Positions 8,169 to 17,627 are shown, counted from the first letter of the stretch. The stretch is 64,000 nt of DNA from Sphingopyxis sp. OPL5 (GCF_003797775.2 NZ_CP060725.1:3590001-3654000); one strand, 5' to 3'. Numbers and translations: made by a program. The notes: a model not told the origin generated them from the sequence alone.

Positions 8169-10103
8169 ATGAATTGGCCCATGCGGCGAACGATGAAGTC
8201 GGGCAGGCCGGGACGCGCGGCGCGTCATGCGCTCGCGCTTTCCGCGCTGTGGCTTGGCGTGCTGCCGCTCGCGGCCGTGCAGGCCCAGGTCACGCCGCCC
8301 GACGCGGCGACGCGCGCCGCGATGGAAAAGCGCACCGCGGCGCGAACCTTGCTGTCGTCGGCGCTGGCGCGGATCGCCGCGAACAGCACCGACGGCCCCG
8401 CGCTGCTCGACGCCGGACGCGCATCGATCGAGCTTGAGGATTATCGCGCCGCGCTCGGTTTCCTGACCCGCGCCGAACAGGCGAACCCGCGCGACGGCGC
8501 GGTCAAGGCTGCGCTCGGATCGGCGATGGTCCATATGGAAAATCCGACCCGCGCCCTCGACTATTTCGGCGAGGCGCAATTGCTCGGCGCGCCTGAGCGG
8601 ATTTTCCTCTCCGACCGGGGTCTTGCGCGCGACCTGCTCGGGCAGCAGGACGCGGCGCAGCGCGACTATCAACTCGCGCTGTCGCTGGCACCGAACGATG
8701 AAACGCTGCGCCGCTACGCGCTGTCGCTGGGGATCGCCGGCGAGGCCGACCGCGGCGTGCAACTGCTGTCGGGCCAGCTCCGCACGCAGGATCGCGGCGC
8801 CTGGCGGATGCGCGCGATGATCCTCGCGATCAACGGCCGCAACGGCGAGGCGACCGAGATCGTCAACGCGACGATGCCGCCGCAGCTGGCGCAGAATATC
8901 CTGCCTTATCTGGTCCAGATGGACCGGCTCAACCCGGCGCAGCAGGCCGCCGCCGCGCATTTCGGCCGCTTCCCGTCGGGCAACCTCGGCCCGCCGCGCA
9001 AGCCCGTGCAGGTCGCCGCGGCCGTGCCGCCGCCCGCAGCGGCGCCGTCGACGACCAAGCCTGCGGCGTCCAGGCCCGACCGCCGCCGCCCCAGCGAGCG
9101 CGATCGGGCACGCGGGACGCTGACGCCCGTCAGCGCGACGCCGCCGCCGGTAACCGTCCGCCGCGCCCCCGATCCGGCGCCCGTCGCAACGCCGCCACGG
9201 CAGGCGCCGAGCGTCGCCGTCGCCAGCGCGACGCCGGTTCGGACCACGCCGGTGCCGGCCCGTCCCGCGCCCACGCCCACGCCCACGCCCACGCCCACGC
9301 CTGCACCGGCGCCTGCGCCTGCGGCTACGACGGTCGCTCGCGTCGATGCCCCGGCTCAGGCGGTTCCGGCCGCCAGCCCGCCGCCCGCCGCGACGACGTC
9401 GGCACCGATCGGCGTCGCGATCCGCGACGGCGGTCCGGTCGGTCCCGGCTTCTCGATCTCGGACATCGGCCAGCCCGGCGCGGCGACGCCGGCGCCCGGC
9501 GCCCCGGCTCCCGCTCCGGCGTCCGCCGAGATGGCGCAGGCCGACGCGCCGCCGCCGCCGACCTCGGCCGTCGCGGCATCGCCGACCTTCGCGCCGACGC
9601 CCTCGGCGCCGCTCGCCTCGCTCGCCGATATCGTCGGTTCGCTCGAAATCCCCGCCGAGGAAATGGCGCCCGCCAGCGAAGCGGTCGACGCGGCCACCCT
9701 CGCCAAGCTGCGCGACGACAAGCGCAAGGCCGATGCCGCTGCCGAGGCGAAGCGCGTCAAGGACGACGCCGCGGCCAAGGCCAAAGCGGAAGCCGATGCG
9801 AAGGCCAAGGCCGAAGCGGCTGAAAAGAAAGCGAACCCGGCACGCATCTGGGTGCAGGTCGCGACCGGCGCCAATGCGAAGGCGCTGGCGACCGACTTCG
9901 GCAAATTCGCCAAAAAGTCTCCGGCGCTGTTCAAGGGCAAGGCGGGCGGCACCACCGAATGGGGCAAGACCCGCCGCCTGCTCGTCGGGCCGTTCAAGGA
10001 CAAAAAGAGCGCCGACACCTGGCTCGCCGATTACAAAAAGGCGGGCGGCGACGGCTTCCTCTTCAACAGCGACGCGGGCCAAGACGTCGATCCGGTCAGA
10101 TGA
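8169..10103 (+). CDS. secreted TPR and SPOR-domain protein
   Basis: A 644-residue protein whose N-terminus (through LGVLPLAAVQAQ) reads as a cleaved signal peptide; a start at 8181 is also possible. Residues about 50-270 form helical repeats of TPR type, with alternating LLDAGRASIELEDYRAAL- and AKAALGSAM-like segments. Residues about 280-500 are low-complexity Pro/Ala/Thr sequence containing a PT repeat. A Lys/Ala-rich coiled segment (about 515-555) leads into a C-terminal SPOR domain (from about 558, beginning ARIWVQVATG). SPOR domains bind denuded peptidoglycan at the division site, which fits a location directly downstream of ftsZ. The exact role is unknown. Confidence 0.85.
   Translation: MNWPMRRTMKSGRPGRAARHALALSALWLGVLPLAAVQAQVTPPDAATRAAMEKRTAARTLLSSALARIAANSTDGPALLDAGRASIELEDYRAALGFLTRAEQANPRDGAVKAALGSAMVHMENPTRALDYFGEAQLLGAPERIFLSDRGLARDLLGQQDAAQRDYQLALSLAPNDETLRRYALSLGIAGEADRGVQLLSGQLRTQDRGAWRMRAMILAINGRNGEATEIVNATMPPQLAQNILPYLVQMDRLNPAQQAAAAHFGRFPSGNLGPPRKPVQVAAAVPPPAAAPSTTKPAASRPDRRRPSERDRARGTLTPVSATPPPVTVRRAPDPAPVATPPRQAPSVAVASATPVRTTPVPARPAPTPTPTPTPTPAPAPAPAATTVARVDAPAQAVPAASPPPAATTSAPIGVAIRDGGPVGPGFSISDIGQPGAATPAPGAPAPAPASAEMAQADAPPPPTSAVAASPTFAPTPSAPLASLADIVGSLEIPAEEMAPASEAVDAATLAKLRDDKRKADAAAEAKRVKDDAAAKAKAEADAKAKAEAAEKKANPARIWVQVATGANAKALATDFGKFAKKSPALFKGKAGGTTEWGKTRRLLVGPFKDKKSADTWLADYKKAGGDGFLFNSDAGQDVDPVR
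9271..9300 (+). repeat. five perfect CCACGC hexanucleotide repeats inside the SPOR gene
   Basis: CCACGC is repeated five times without error and encodes a (Pro-Thr)n run in the linker before the SPOR domain. Because the unit is six bases, gain or loss of copies would lengthen or shorten the linker without a frameshift. Confidence 0.9.
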
Positions 10104-10124
10104 GCACGGCAGCGGTCGAGATAG

Positions 10125-10258
10125 ATCCTCCCCATCGCGAAGCGTTGGGGAGGGGGACCGCCGCGAAGCGGTGGTGGAGGGGTTTCGACGCTGGCGTCCT
10201 TACCCCTCCGTCAGCGCTCCGCGCTGCCACCTCCCCAACGCTACGCGATGGGGAGGAC
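10125..10258. repeat. composite palindromic repeat element, copy 1
   Basis: The element is bounded by near-identical inverted termini of about 26 bases (CTCCCCATCGCGAAGCGTTG near 10128 and its complement ending near 10257), with shorter inner hairpins. Two more copies occur at 34842-34990 and 52904-53050. It fills the gap between the SPOR gene and dgt. No coding capacity or transposase is present. Confidence 0.85.
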
Positions 10259-10262
10259 CTCG

Positions 10263-11438
10263 ATGGCCTCCGTCTCTGACTGCGCCAGCGATCCGCTGCA
10301 AAGTCGCGGACGCCGCCATGAAGAGGTCGGCCGCGTCGTGCGCGGGCCGCGCGACGCGTTCCAGCGCGACCGCGACCGCATCATCCACTCGATCGCCTTC
10401 CGCCGCCTGCGCCACAAGACGCAGGTGTTCGTCGCCCCCGATCTCGATCATTATCGCGTCCGCCTGACCCACAGTATCGAGGTCGCGCAGATCGGCCGCG
10501 GCATCGCGCGCGCGCTGGGGCTCAACGAGGATCTGACCGAGGCGCTCTGCCTTGCGCACGACATCGGCCATCCGCCCTTTGGCCATGCCGGCGAGGATGC
10601 GCTCAAGGCCGCGATGACCGACCATGGCGGCTTCGACCACAACGGCCACACGCTGCGTACGCTCGCGTGCCTCGAATGCCCCTATCCGTTGTTCGACGGG
10701 CTCAACCTGACCTGGGAAACGCTCGAAGGCCTCGCCAAGCATAATGGCCCGGTCAAATATCCCGGCTGGGCGCTCGCCGCGATCGACGCCGAATTTCCGC
10801 TCGACCTCTCCAGCCATGCCAGTCTCGAGGCGCAGATCGCGGCGGTCGCCGACGACATCGCCTATGACAATCACGACATCGACGACGGGCTGCGCGCCGG
10901 GCTGCTCAGCCTCGACCAGCTGATGGCCCAGCCGTTCGTCGCCGCCAATTTCGCGGCGGTCGAGGATCGCTTTCCCGGCGCTCCGCGCGACCGCTTGCTG
11001 CGCGAACTGGTCCGCGACCAGATCGGCGTCATGGTCAACGATGTGATCGCTGCGACGCGCGCCAACGTCGCCGACGCGGGCGTGACGAGCGCCGCCGAAG
11101 TCCGCGCCGCCGGCCGCACCCTCGGCGGCTTTTCAGGTGAACTGGCGCGCAAGGAGCGCGATCTCAAGCGCTTCATGTACGCCAATCTCTATCATCACCC
11201 CGAACAGGTCGCGGCGGCCGAGGCGGCGAACCAGATCATCGCCCGGCTCTTCGCCGCCTATGCCGACAATCCGCGCCTGATGGGCGCCGACTGGTCGGCG
11301 CGGGTGCCGGGCGAAGAATGCGCGACAGTGCGCCATATCGGTGACTATATAGCCGGCATGACCGACCGCTTCGCCATCGACCGCTATGCCGAAATCTTCG
11401 GCCGCGGCGAAGTGCCGCCCGCGCTGGCGCATGTCTGA
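10263..11438 (+). CDS. dgt: deoxyguanosinetriphosphate triphosphohydrolase-like protein
   Basis: An HD-superfamily hydrolase of 391 residues, expected to cleave dNTPs (typically dGTP) to the nucleoside and triphosphate. ATG 10263 is chosen because the in-frame ATG at 10248 lies inside the repeat element and would add only five non-conserved residues. Metal-site motifs are RLTHSIEVAQ (His70) and LAHDIGHPPFGHAGE (His99-Asp100), followed by NGHTLRTLACLE. DDIAYDNHDIDDGL lies in the C-terminal half. The length matches the type 2 dGTPase-like subfamily. It directly follows the repeat, so any promoter lies in or before it. Confidence 0.93.
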   Translation: MASVSDCASDPLQSRGRRHEEVGRVVRGPRDAFQRDRDRIIHSIAFRRLRHKTQVFVAPDLDHYRVRLTHSIEVAQIGRGIARALGLNEDLTEALCLAHDIGHPPFGHAGEDALKAAMTDHGGFDHNGHTLRTLACLECPYPLFDGLNLTWETLEGLAKHNGPVKYPGWALAAIDAEFPLDLSSHASLEAQIAAVADDIAYDNHDIDDGLRAGLLSLDQLMAQPFVAANFAAVEDRFPGAPRDRLLRELVRDQIGVMVNDVIAATRANVADAGVTSAAEVRAAGRTLGGFSGELARKERDLKRFMYANLYHHPEQVAAAEAANQIIARLFAAYADNPRLMGADWSARVPGEECATVRHIGDYIAGMTDRFAIDRYAEIFGRGEVPPALAHV

Positions 11439-11441
11439 ACG

Positions 11442-12047
11442 ATGCGGGGCGCTCTTGCTGTCCCGTTGCTCGCCATGGCCCTGATCCTGACAGGCTGCGA
11501 GGACACCACTGCGCCGCCGAAGCGAAATGGCGCGGATGAGCGTGATGGACGCGTCGCGATGGCGTTTGACGAATATGCATTCAGGCCCGAATTACCGAAG
11601 GACGCTTTTGTCTGTGCGGCGATGAGCGACACGCATCCGCACGGCTTCTTCTTTCGCGTTGGTGCACGCTATGCCGATTGCGATGCCGCACGTGACGCCG
11701 TCGCAAATGATCGTTGGGTCGCTGTCTGGGCCGACCACAATGCGATGGAGCATCGATCGCTGAAAGACGCCGGCTGCACGCCGGAAGTGCCAAACGCCGC
11801 GTTGACGCCAATGGTTGATAAATGGCGGAAACTCGGAATGGAGGTAGAGCAATGCGCGCCCGCCGGAAGCCGGAACGGCACCATCGAACTGAAACTTCTT
11901 TCGCCCGGTCGCGAAGCGATAGGTAAGGAAGCACGGCCACGTTTTCTTTACACGTTTCGGATGGAAAGCCCCGACAGGCATTTCGGGCGCGATCTGTCAT
12001 TGTTTGCGCGAATGCTTGAGAGCGCCGAATTTGGCGCGCCCGATTGA
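11442..12047 (+). CDS. hypothetical lipoprotein
   Basis: A 201-residue protein of unrecognised family. The first 20 residues form a signal peptide ending in a lipobox (ALILTGC), so the mature protein would be acylated on Cys20. It has further Cys residues (FVCAAMSD, YADCDAARD, AGCTPEVP, EQCAPAG) that could form disulfides in the periplasm. It starts three bases after the dgt stop. Its GC content is visibly lower than that of its neighbours, which may mean later acquisition. No function can be assigned. Confidence 0.7.
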   Translation: MRGALAVPLLAMALILTGCEDTTAPPKRNGADERDGRVAMAFDEYAFRPELPKDAFVCAAMSDTHPHGFFFRVGARYADCDAARDAVANDRWVAVWADHNAMEHRSLKDAGCTPEVPNAALTPMVDKWRKLGMEVEQCAPAGSRNGTIELKLLSPGREAIGKEARPRFLYTFRMESPDRHFGRDLSLFARMLESAEFGAPD

Positions 12048-12058
12048 AGGAAGATCGC

Positions 12059-12718
12059 ATGACAGAGTCCGGTGGGAGAACATTGCTCATCGGCGCGACC
12101 GGGATGGTCGGCGGTGCGGTGATCGCGAACGCGGGCGCGCTGTCGTTGACCGTCCTCGTTCGCCGCGAAATGGACGATCTGCCCGAAGCGCATGCGCTGC
12201 TCGTCGCGCCGCCCGAGCGCTGGGCCGACATCATCGCGGTCGAGCGCCCGCGCGTCCTCATTTCGTGCCTCGGCACGACGATCCGGCAGGCGGGGTCGGA
12301 AGCGGCGTTTCGCGCCGTCGATCACGACCTGATCCTCGCGGCGGCGCGCGGCGCGCGCATGGCGGGGGCGACGCAGATGATCGTCGTCAGTTCGGTCGGT
12401 GCCGCGGCGAAGAGCCGCAATTTCTATCTCAGGACCAAGGGCGAGACCGAGGACGGGCTGCGCGCGCTCGGTTTCGAGCGGCTCGACATCCTGCGCCCCG
12501 GCTTGTTGATGGGCGACCGCGCCGGGCCGAAACGGATGGGGGAGGGGATCGCGATCGCCGCGGCGCCCCTCGCCGATGCGCTGCTGCACGGCTCGCTGCG
12601 CCGCTATCGTTCGATTCCCGGCGAAACCGTCGCGCGGGCGATCGTCGCGCTGGCGGGAAATGCGCAGCCCGGCGTGCGCATCCATGAAAATGACGCGATG
12701 CGGCGGCTCGCCGATTGA
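12059..12718 (+). CDS. NAD(P)-binding, atypical SDR / NmrA-like protein
   Basis: A 219-residue Rossmann-fold protein. ATG 12059 is preferred over an in-frame TTG at 12044 because AAGGAAG lies at the right distance before it. LLIGATGMVGGAVI is the nucleotide-binding loop. VLISCLGTTIRQAGSEAAFRAVD and VVSSVGAAAKSRNFYLRTKGETED resemble the HTATIP2/NmrA-type atypical SDR group, with the Tyr-x3-Lys equivalent in YLRTK. The C-terminal part contains the LRPGLLMGDR substrate-side motif. The substrate is unknown; such proteins may be oxidoreductases or redox sensors. Confidence 0.75.
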   Translation: MTESGGRTLLIGATGMVGGAVIANAGALSLTVLVRREMDDLPEAHALLVAPPERWADIIAVERPRVLISCLGTTIRQAGSEAAFRAVDHDLILAAARGARMAGATQMIVVSSVGAAAKSRNFYLRTKGETEDGLRALGFERLDILRPGLLMGDRAGPKRMGEGIAIAAAPLADALLHGSLRRYRSIPGETVARAIVALAGNAQPGVRIHENDAMRRLAD

Positions 12719-12783
12719 CTCTGCCTTGGGGCGCCGCCAAGGCTCGGGCGTCTGTCGAAGATCGCAAGAGATTCGACCGGCCG

Positions 12784-12978
12784 CGCGGGAGAGCGCGAGG
12801 GCGGGGTCACCCGTGCTTCGCCACCGAAGGAGCAACCGCCCCGGAAACTCTCAGGTCAAGCGGACCGCGCAGGCCGGAACGGACACTCTGGAAAGCGTTT
12901 CAGCCACAGGCTGGAGCCACCGAAGGGGTAACCCCATGATATCATGGGGGAAAACTCTCAGGTTCCCGTGACAGAGGG
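12784..12978 (+). promoter_or_regulatory. tandem glycine riboswitch upstream of gcvT
   Basis: Two consecutive glycine aptamers are recognisable. Aptamer I (about 12784-12870) has GGGAGAG, CCACCGAAGGAGCAA and ACTCTCAGGTCAAGCGGACC. Aptamer II (about 12879-12978) has GGACACTCTGG, CCACCGAAGGGGTAA, AACTCTCAGG and GACAGAGG. The short linker between them is typical of the cooperative tandem architecture. A GC-rich hairpin follows at about 12985-13016, but no T-tract is seen, so control by translation or by Rho is more likely than intrinsic termination. The switch is expected to turn on gcv genes when glycine is abundant. Confidence 0.92.
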
Positions 12979-13040
12979 GGCATGGCGACAAGGCGGCACC
13001 CGCGCCGCTCCTTGCCGTGCTTGAAACGGGAGTTCGCGAT

Positions 13041-14186
13041 ATGCGCGATGATCGAGAAGATAGTGAAGTCGTAGAGGTCGCGACCGAGACCCTGCCGCTC
13101 GACGCCTGGCACCGCGCGAAGGGCGGTCGGATGGTCGAGTTCGCCGGCTATTGGATGCCGATCCAGTATGACGGCATCATGGCCGAACATCTGTGGGTCC
13201 GCGAAAATGCCGGGCTGTTCGACGTCAGCCATATGGGCCAGCTCTACCTCTCGGGCGAAGGGCTCGACGAGGCGCTCGAGGCGCTGATTCCCGGCGATGT
13301 GAAGAGCCTCGCGGTCGGGCGGATGCGTTATTCGCTGCTGCTTGCCGAGGATGGCGGTATTCTCGACGATCTGATGCTCAGCCGCTGGCCCGAGGGCATC
13401 TATATGGTCGTCAACGGCGCGGTGAAGTGGGAGGATATCGGGCATCTGCGTGAAGCGCTTCCCGACGCGATCACGATCAACCATTTCGAAGAACGCGCGC
13501 TGCTCGCGCTGCAGGGCCCCAAGGCGTTCGACGCGCTGAAGCGCCACACCACCGGCAAATGGGGCCTCGACGCCCTCGTCTTCATGATGGGCGGCCCGTA
13601 CCAGATCGGCGGCGTCGATGCCTGGATCAGCCGTTCGGGCTACACCGGCGAAGACGGCTTCGAGATTTCGGTCGACGCCGACAAGGTCCAGTACGTCGCC
13701 GACCTCTTGTGCGGCGAGCCCGAGGTGAAGCCGATCGGCCTCGGCGCGCGCGACAGCTTGCGCCTCGAGGCCGGCTTGCCGCTCTACGGCCACGATCTCG
13801 ACCCGACGATCGATCCGATCGAGGGCGACCTCGGCTTTGCGATCCAGAAGCGCCGCCGCGAGGAAGGCGGCTTTCCCGGCGCGGCGCGCATCCTCGGCCA
13901 CTATACTGACGGAAGCCCGCGCAAACGCGTCGGGCTGCTCGTCGACGGCAAGCTGCCGGTGCGCGAGGGCGCCAAGCTGTTCGACGGCGAGGACGAGATC
14001 GGCGTCGTGACCTCGGGTGGTTTCGCCCCCAGTGTCGGCGCGCCGATCGCCATGGGTTATGTCCCGCGCGACCATGCCGTCCCCGGCACGTCGGTCGCCG
14101 CCGAAGTCCGCGGCAAGCGCGTGCCTTGCACCGTTGCCGCGACGCCATTCATTCCACACCGCTATGTGCGCAAACAGGGAGGCTGA
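13041..14186 (+). CDS. gcvT: glycine cleavage system T protein (aminomethyltransferase)
   Basis: A 381-residue T protein that moves the methylene group from aminomethyl-lipoyl-GcvH to tetrahydrofolate, releasing ammonia. ATG 13041 follows GGGAG by eight bases; an in-frame TTG/ATG region at 13017 is less likely. Motifs are RMVEFAGYWMPIQY, LFDVSHMGQL, MRYSLLLAEDGGILDDLML, SRSGYTGEDGFEIS, and GLGARDSLRLEAGLPLYGHD, which holds the folate-binding/catalytic Asp region. It is the first gene of the riboswitch-controlled operon. Confidence 0.96.
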   Translation: MRDDREDSEVVEVATETLPLDAWHRAKGGRMVEFAGYWMPIQYDGIMAEHLWVRENAGLFDVSHMGQLYLSGEGLDEALEALIPGDVKSLAVGRMRYSLLLAEDGGILDDLMLSRWPEGIYMVVNGAVKWEDIGHLREALPDAITINHFEERALLALQGPKAFDALKRHTTGKWGLDALVFMMGGPYQIGGVDAWISRSGYTGEDGFEISVDADKVQYVADLLCGEPEVKPIGLGARDSLRLEAGLPLYGHDLDPTIDPIEGDLGFAIQKRRREEGGFPGAARILGHYTDGSPRKRVGLLVDGKLPVREGAKLFDGEDEIGVVTSGGFAPSVGAPIAMGYVPRDHAVPGTSVAAEVRGKRVPCTVAATPFIPHRYVRKQGG

Positions 14187-14189
14187 CCG

Positions 14190-14561
14190 ATGCCGCGTTA
14201 TTATACCGAAGAACATGAATGGATCGACGTCGATGGCGATGTCGCGACCGTCGGCATCACCGACTTCGCGCAGGGCCAGCTCGGCGACATCGTCTTTGTC
14301 GAGGTCCCCGACACCGGCGCCGAGCTTACCCAGGGCGGCGACGCCGCGGTGGTCGAATCGGTGAAGGCGGCGAGCGACGTCTACGCCCCCGTCGACGGCA
14401 CCGTGACCGAAGGCAATGGCCAGCTCGAGGAAGATCCCGCGCTCGTCAATTCGGACCCCGAAGGCGAAGGCTGGTTCTTCCGCATGACGCTGAGCGACAA
14501 GAGCCAGCTCGAAGCGCTGATGAACGCGACCGCGTACAAGGCCTTCTGCGACGATCTTTGA
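14190..14561 (+). CDS. gcvH: glycine cleavage system H protein
   Basis: A 123-residue lipoyl carrier of the glycine cleavage complex. The lipoylated Lys is Lys59 in [14 protein letters not shown], and the N-terminal [20 protein letters not shown] is typical of the family. It starts three bases after gcvT. The lipoamide dehydrogenase (L protein) is not in the window and is probably supplied by a lpd elsewhere. Confidence 0.97.
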   Translation: MPRYYTEEHEWIDVDGDVATVGITDFAQGQLGDIVFVEVPDTGAELTQGGDAAVVESVKAASDVYAPVDGTVTEGNGQLEEDPALVNSDPEGEGWFFRMTLSDKSQLEALMNATAYKAFCDDL

Positions 14562-14569
14562 TCCAAGTC

Positions 14570-14670
14570 CCCCTCCCGCAAGCGGGAGGGGTTAGGGGAG
14601 GGCCTGTCAGGGGACGCGCCTTCCTTCGAACAAGCCCTCCCCCGACCCCTCCCGCAAACGGGAGGGGGGA
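14570..14670. repeat. CCCTCCCGC-type inverted repeats between gcvH and gcvPA
   Basis: Two short hairpins, CCCTCCCGC/GCGGGAGGG near 14571-14589 and again near 14653-14670, are themselves inverted relative to each other. They frame a GC-rich centre. A single hairpin of the same family occurs at 61588-61618 between rpoB and rpoC. The element lies inside the gcv operon and lacks a T-tract. Confidence 0.8.
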
Positions 14671-14679
14671 GAATCGACA

Positions 14680-16038
14680 ATGCGTTACCTCCCGCTCACC
14701 CCCGCTGACCGTTCGGCCATGCTCGCCACCATCGGCGCTGCGACGATCGACGACCTGTTCATCGACGTCCCCGCCGAAGCGCGGCTCGACGGTCCGATTG
14801 CCGATCTGCCCGGACATGCCAGCGAACTCGCGGTCGAGCGTCATATGGGCGCCTTGGCACGGCGCAACCGCGCGGCGGGCGACGGGCCCTTCTTCCTCGG
14901 AGCGGGCGCGTACCGCCACCATGTTCCGGCGAGCGTCGATCATCTGATCCAGCGCGGCGAGTTCCTGACCGCCTACACGCCGTACCAGCCCGAAATCGCG
15001 CAGGGCACGCTGCAGATGCTGTTCGAATTCCAGAGCCAGATTGCGCGTCTGCTCGGCACCGACGTCGCCAATGCGTCGATGTACGACGGCTCGACAGCGT
15101 GCTGGGAAGCGGTCGTGATGGCGCGCCGCATCACCAAACGGTCGAAAGCTCTCTTCTCGACCGGCGTCCACCCGCATTACCGCAGCGTCGCTCGGACGAT
15201 GGCAAAATATACCGGCGACGCGCTGGTCGAGGGCGACCCCGAACTGGTTCCCGGCACCGACTGGGCCGCGCTCGCCGCCGCGGTCGACAAGGAGGTCAGC
15301 TGCGTCGTCGTGCAATATCCCGACATCCTCGGCCGCATCGATGACATGGCTGCGCTCGCGAGCGCCTGCCAGGCAGCGGGCGCGCTGCTGATCGCCGTCG
15401 TCACCGAACCCGTCGCGCTCGGCCTGATCAAATCGCCCGGCGAGATGGGCGCCGACATCGTCGTCGGCGAGGGCCAGTCGATCGGCGTCGGCCTGCAATT
15501 CGGTGGTCCTTATGTGGGCCTCTTTGCGTGCAAGGCGAAATATGTCCGCCAGATGCCGGGGCGTCTGTGCGGCGAGACGGTCGACGCCAATGGCAAGCGC
15601 GGTTTCGTGCTGACGCTCTCGACGCGCGAACAGCATATCCGCCGCGAAAAGGCGACGAGCAATATCTGCACGAACAGCGGGCTTTGTGCGCTGGCGTTCA
15701 GCATTCACATGACGCTGCTCGGCGAAGCGGGGCTGCGCCAGCTCGCGTCGATCAATCATGGCCGCGCCAAGGCCGCCGCCGCCGAACTGGCGAAGGTGCC
15801 GGGCGTGTCGGTGCTGAACACCACTTTCTTCAACGAGTTCACCTTGCTGCTGCCGACCGCCGCAAGGCCGGTCGTTCACCAGCTTGCCGAGCGCGATATC
15901 CTCGGCGGGGTTTCGCTCGGCCGCCTCTATCCCGACAATGCGGGCCTCGAAAATGGGCTCGTCGTCGCGGTTACCGAAACCTGCACGGCGGAGGATATCA
16001 GCGCCTTTGCCGCGGCGCTGAAGGAGGTGCTGGCATGA
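14680..16038 (+). CDS. gcvPA: glycine dehydrogenase (decarboxylating) subunit 1
   Basis: A 452-residue N-terminal half of the split P protein, with a PLP-enzyme fold but without the PLP lysine, which resides in subunit 2. It has [15 protein letters not shown] at the start, [36 protein letters not shown] and the C-terminal [20 protein letters not shown]. Together with GcvPB it decarboxylates glycine and loads the aminomethyl group on GcvH. The last bases overlap gcvPB (ATGA), which suggests equimolar synthesis. Confidence 0.96.
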   Translation: MRYLPLTPADRSAMLATIGAATIDDLFIDVPAEARLDGPIADLPGHASELAVERHMGALARRNRAAGDGPFFLGAGAYRHHVPASVDHLIQRGEFLTAYTPYQPEIAQGTLQMLFEFQSQIARLLGTDVANASMYDGSTACWEAVVMARRITKRSKALFSTGVHPHYRSVARTMAKYTGDALVEGDPELVPGTDWAALAAAVDKEVSCVVVQYPDILGRIDDMAALASACQAAGALLIAVVTEPVALGLIKSPGEMGADIVVGEGQSIGVGLQFGGPYVGLFACKAKYVRQMPGRLCGETVDANGKRGFVLTLSTREQHIRREKATSNICTNSGLCALAFSIHMTLLGEAGLRQLASINHGRAKAAAAELAKVPGVSVLNTTFFNEFTLLLPTAARPVVHQLAERDILGGVSLGRLYPDNAGLENGLVVAVTETCTAEDISAFAAALKEVLA

Positions 16039-17627
16039 GCACGCCCAACGCATCCGGCTGGCGCCCCGAAATGAACGCGGGCGGCGCCGACGACAGCACG
16101 ACCTTCACCGGCAACCGCGCGCTGATGCTCGAAGAGCCGCTGATCTTCGAGATCGGCTCGACCGAAACCACCGGCGTCGACTTCGACGAGGTCGCCCCGG
16201 CGCTTGATCTCGGCGGCCTTGCACGCTCGGCGCCGATCGGCCTGCCGGGACTTAGCGAAGGCGAGACGGTCCGCCACTATACGCGCCTGTCGCGCCAGAA
16301 TTACGCGATCGACCTCGGCCTCTTCCCGCTCGGTTCGTGCACGATGAAGCACAACCCGCGTCTCAACGAACGAGTTGCGCGGATGCCGGGCTTCGCCGAC
16401 ATCCACCCGCTCCAGCCGCAGGAAACGGTGCAGGGCGCGCTCGCGGTGATCAACGAACTGGCGATGTGGCTGATCAAGCTCACCGGCATGCACGGGGTCG
16501 CGATGACCCCCAAGGCCGGTGCGCATGGCGAACTCTGCGGCATCCTCTGCATCAAGGCCGCGCTCGAAGCGCGCGGCGAGGACCGGCGCGTGCTGCTCGT
16601 CCCCGAAAGCGCGCATGGCACCAACCCCGCGACCGCGGCGTTCGCCGGCTTTAGCGTCGAGGATATTCCCGCGACCCCCGAAGGCCGCGTCGACCTCGCG
16701 GCCTTGAAGGCACGCCTCGGTCCCGACGTCGCCGGCGTGATGATCACCAACCCCAATACCTGCGGCCTGTTCGAACGCGACATGAAGGCGATCTCGGACG
16801 CGGTGCACGCGGCGGGCGGTTATGTCTATTGCGACGGCGCCAATTTCAACGCGATCGTCGGCAAGGTGCGTCCGGGCGACCTCGGCGTCGATGCGATGCA
16901 CATCAACCTCCACAAAACCTTCTCGACCCCGCACGGCGGCGGCGGCCCCGGCTCGGGCCCCGTCGTGCTGTCGGAGGCGCTCGCCCCCTATGGCCCGATC
17001 CCCTATGCGGCGCGCTACGCCGACGGCTCGTTCAAGCTGGTCGAGGAGGAAAGCGCGGGCGCCGAGCATCCCGAGACCTTCGGCCGCATGACCGCCTTCC
17101 ACGGCCAGATGGGCATGTTCACCCGCGCGCTGACCTATATGCTCAGCCACGGTGCTGACGGGCTCCAGCAGGTCGCCGAGGATGCGGTGCTCAACGCCAA
17201 CTATATCCTGCGCAGTCTCGACGATGTGCTCGAGGCGCCGTTCGGTGGCTCGGGGCCGTGCATGCATGAAGCTTTGTTCACCGACAACGGCCTCGCCGAA
17301 GGCTTCTCGACGCTCGACATCGCCAAGGGGATCATCGACGAGGGCTTTCACCCGATGACGGTCTATTTCCCGCTCGTCGTCCATGGTGCGATGCTGATCG
17401 AACCGACCGAGACAGAGAGCAAGGCGGTACTCGACCAGTTCGTCGGAGCACTGCGCAGCGTCGCGCTGCGCGCCAAGAATGGCGATCCGGCGCTCAAATC
17501 GGCGCCGCATTTCGCCCCGCGCGCGCGGCTCGACGAAACGGCGGCGGCGCGCAAGCCGATCTTGACCTGGAGCGAACCAGTCGTCGCCCCCGACACCCCG
17601 TCGCTCAGCGAGATCGGCGGCAGTTGA
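16035..17627 (+). CDS. gcvPB: glycine dehydrogenase (decarboxylating) subunit 2
   Basis: A 530-residue PLP-binding half of the split P protein. The PLP-linked Lys is Lys294 in [17 protein letters not shown]. Other family motifs are [51 protein letters not shown] and [12 protein letters not shown]. The ATG 16035 overlaps the gcvPA stop. Its own stop overlaps the TTG start of the following small membrane-protein gene. Confidence 0.96.
   Translation: MSTPNASGWRPEMNAGGADDSTTFTGNRALMLEEPLIFEIGSTETTGVDFDEVAPALDLGGLARSAPIGLPGLSEGETVRHYTRLSRQNYAIDLGLFPLGSCTMKHNPRLNERVARMPGFADIHPLQPQETVQGALAVINELAMWLIKLTGMHGVAMTPKAGAHGELCGILCIKAALEARGEDRRVLLVPESAHGTNPATAAFAGFSVEDIPATPEGRVDLAALKARLGPDVAGVMITNPNTCGLFERDMKAISDAVHAAGGYVYCDGANFNAIVGKVRPGDLGVDAMHINLHKTFSTPHGGGGPGSGPVVLSEALAPYGPIPYAARYADGSFKLVEEESAGAEHPETFGRMTAFHGQMGMFTRALTYMLSHGADGLQQVAEDAVLNANYILRSLDDVLEAPFGGSGPCMHEALFTDNGLAEGFSTLDIAKGIIDEGFHPMTVYFPLVVHGAMLIEPTETESKAVLDQFVGALRSVALRAKNGDPALKSAPHFAPRARLDETAAARKPILTWSEPVVAPDTPSLSEIGGS

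Noticed and set aside
9262..9310. CCACGC repeats as a possible CRISPR
   Set aside because: The units are contiguous six-base copies with no spacers and lie within a coding linker.
8142..10082. 646-codon minus-strand frame opposite the SPOR gene
   Set aside because: The translation is dominated by Arg/Gly runs; the plus strand has a signal peptide and SPOR domain.
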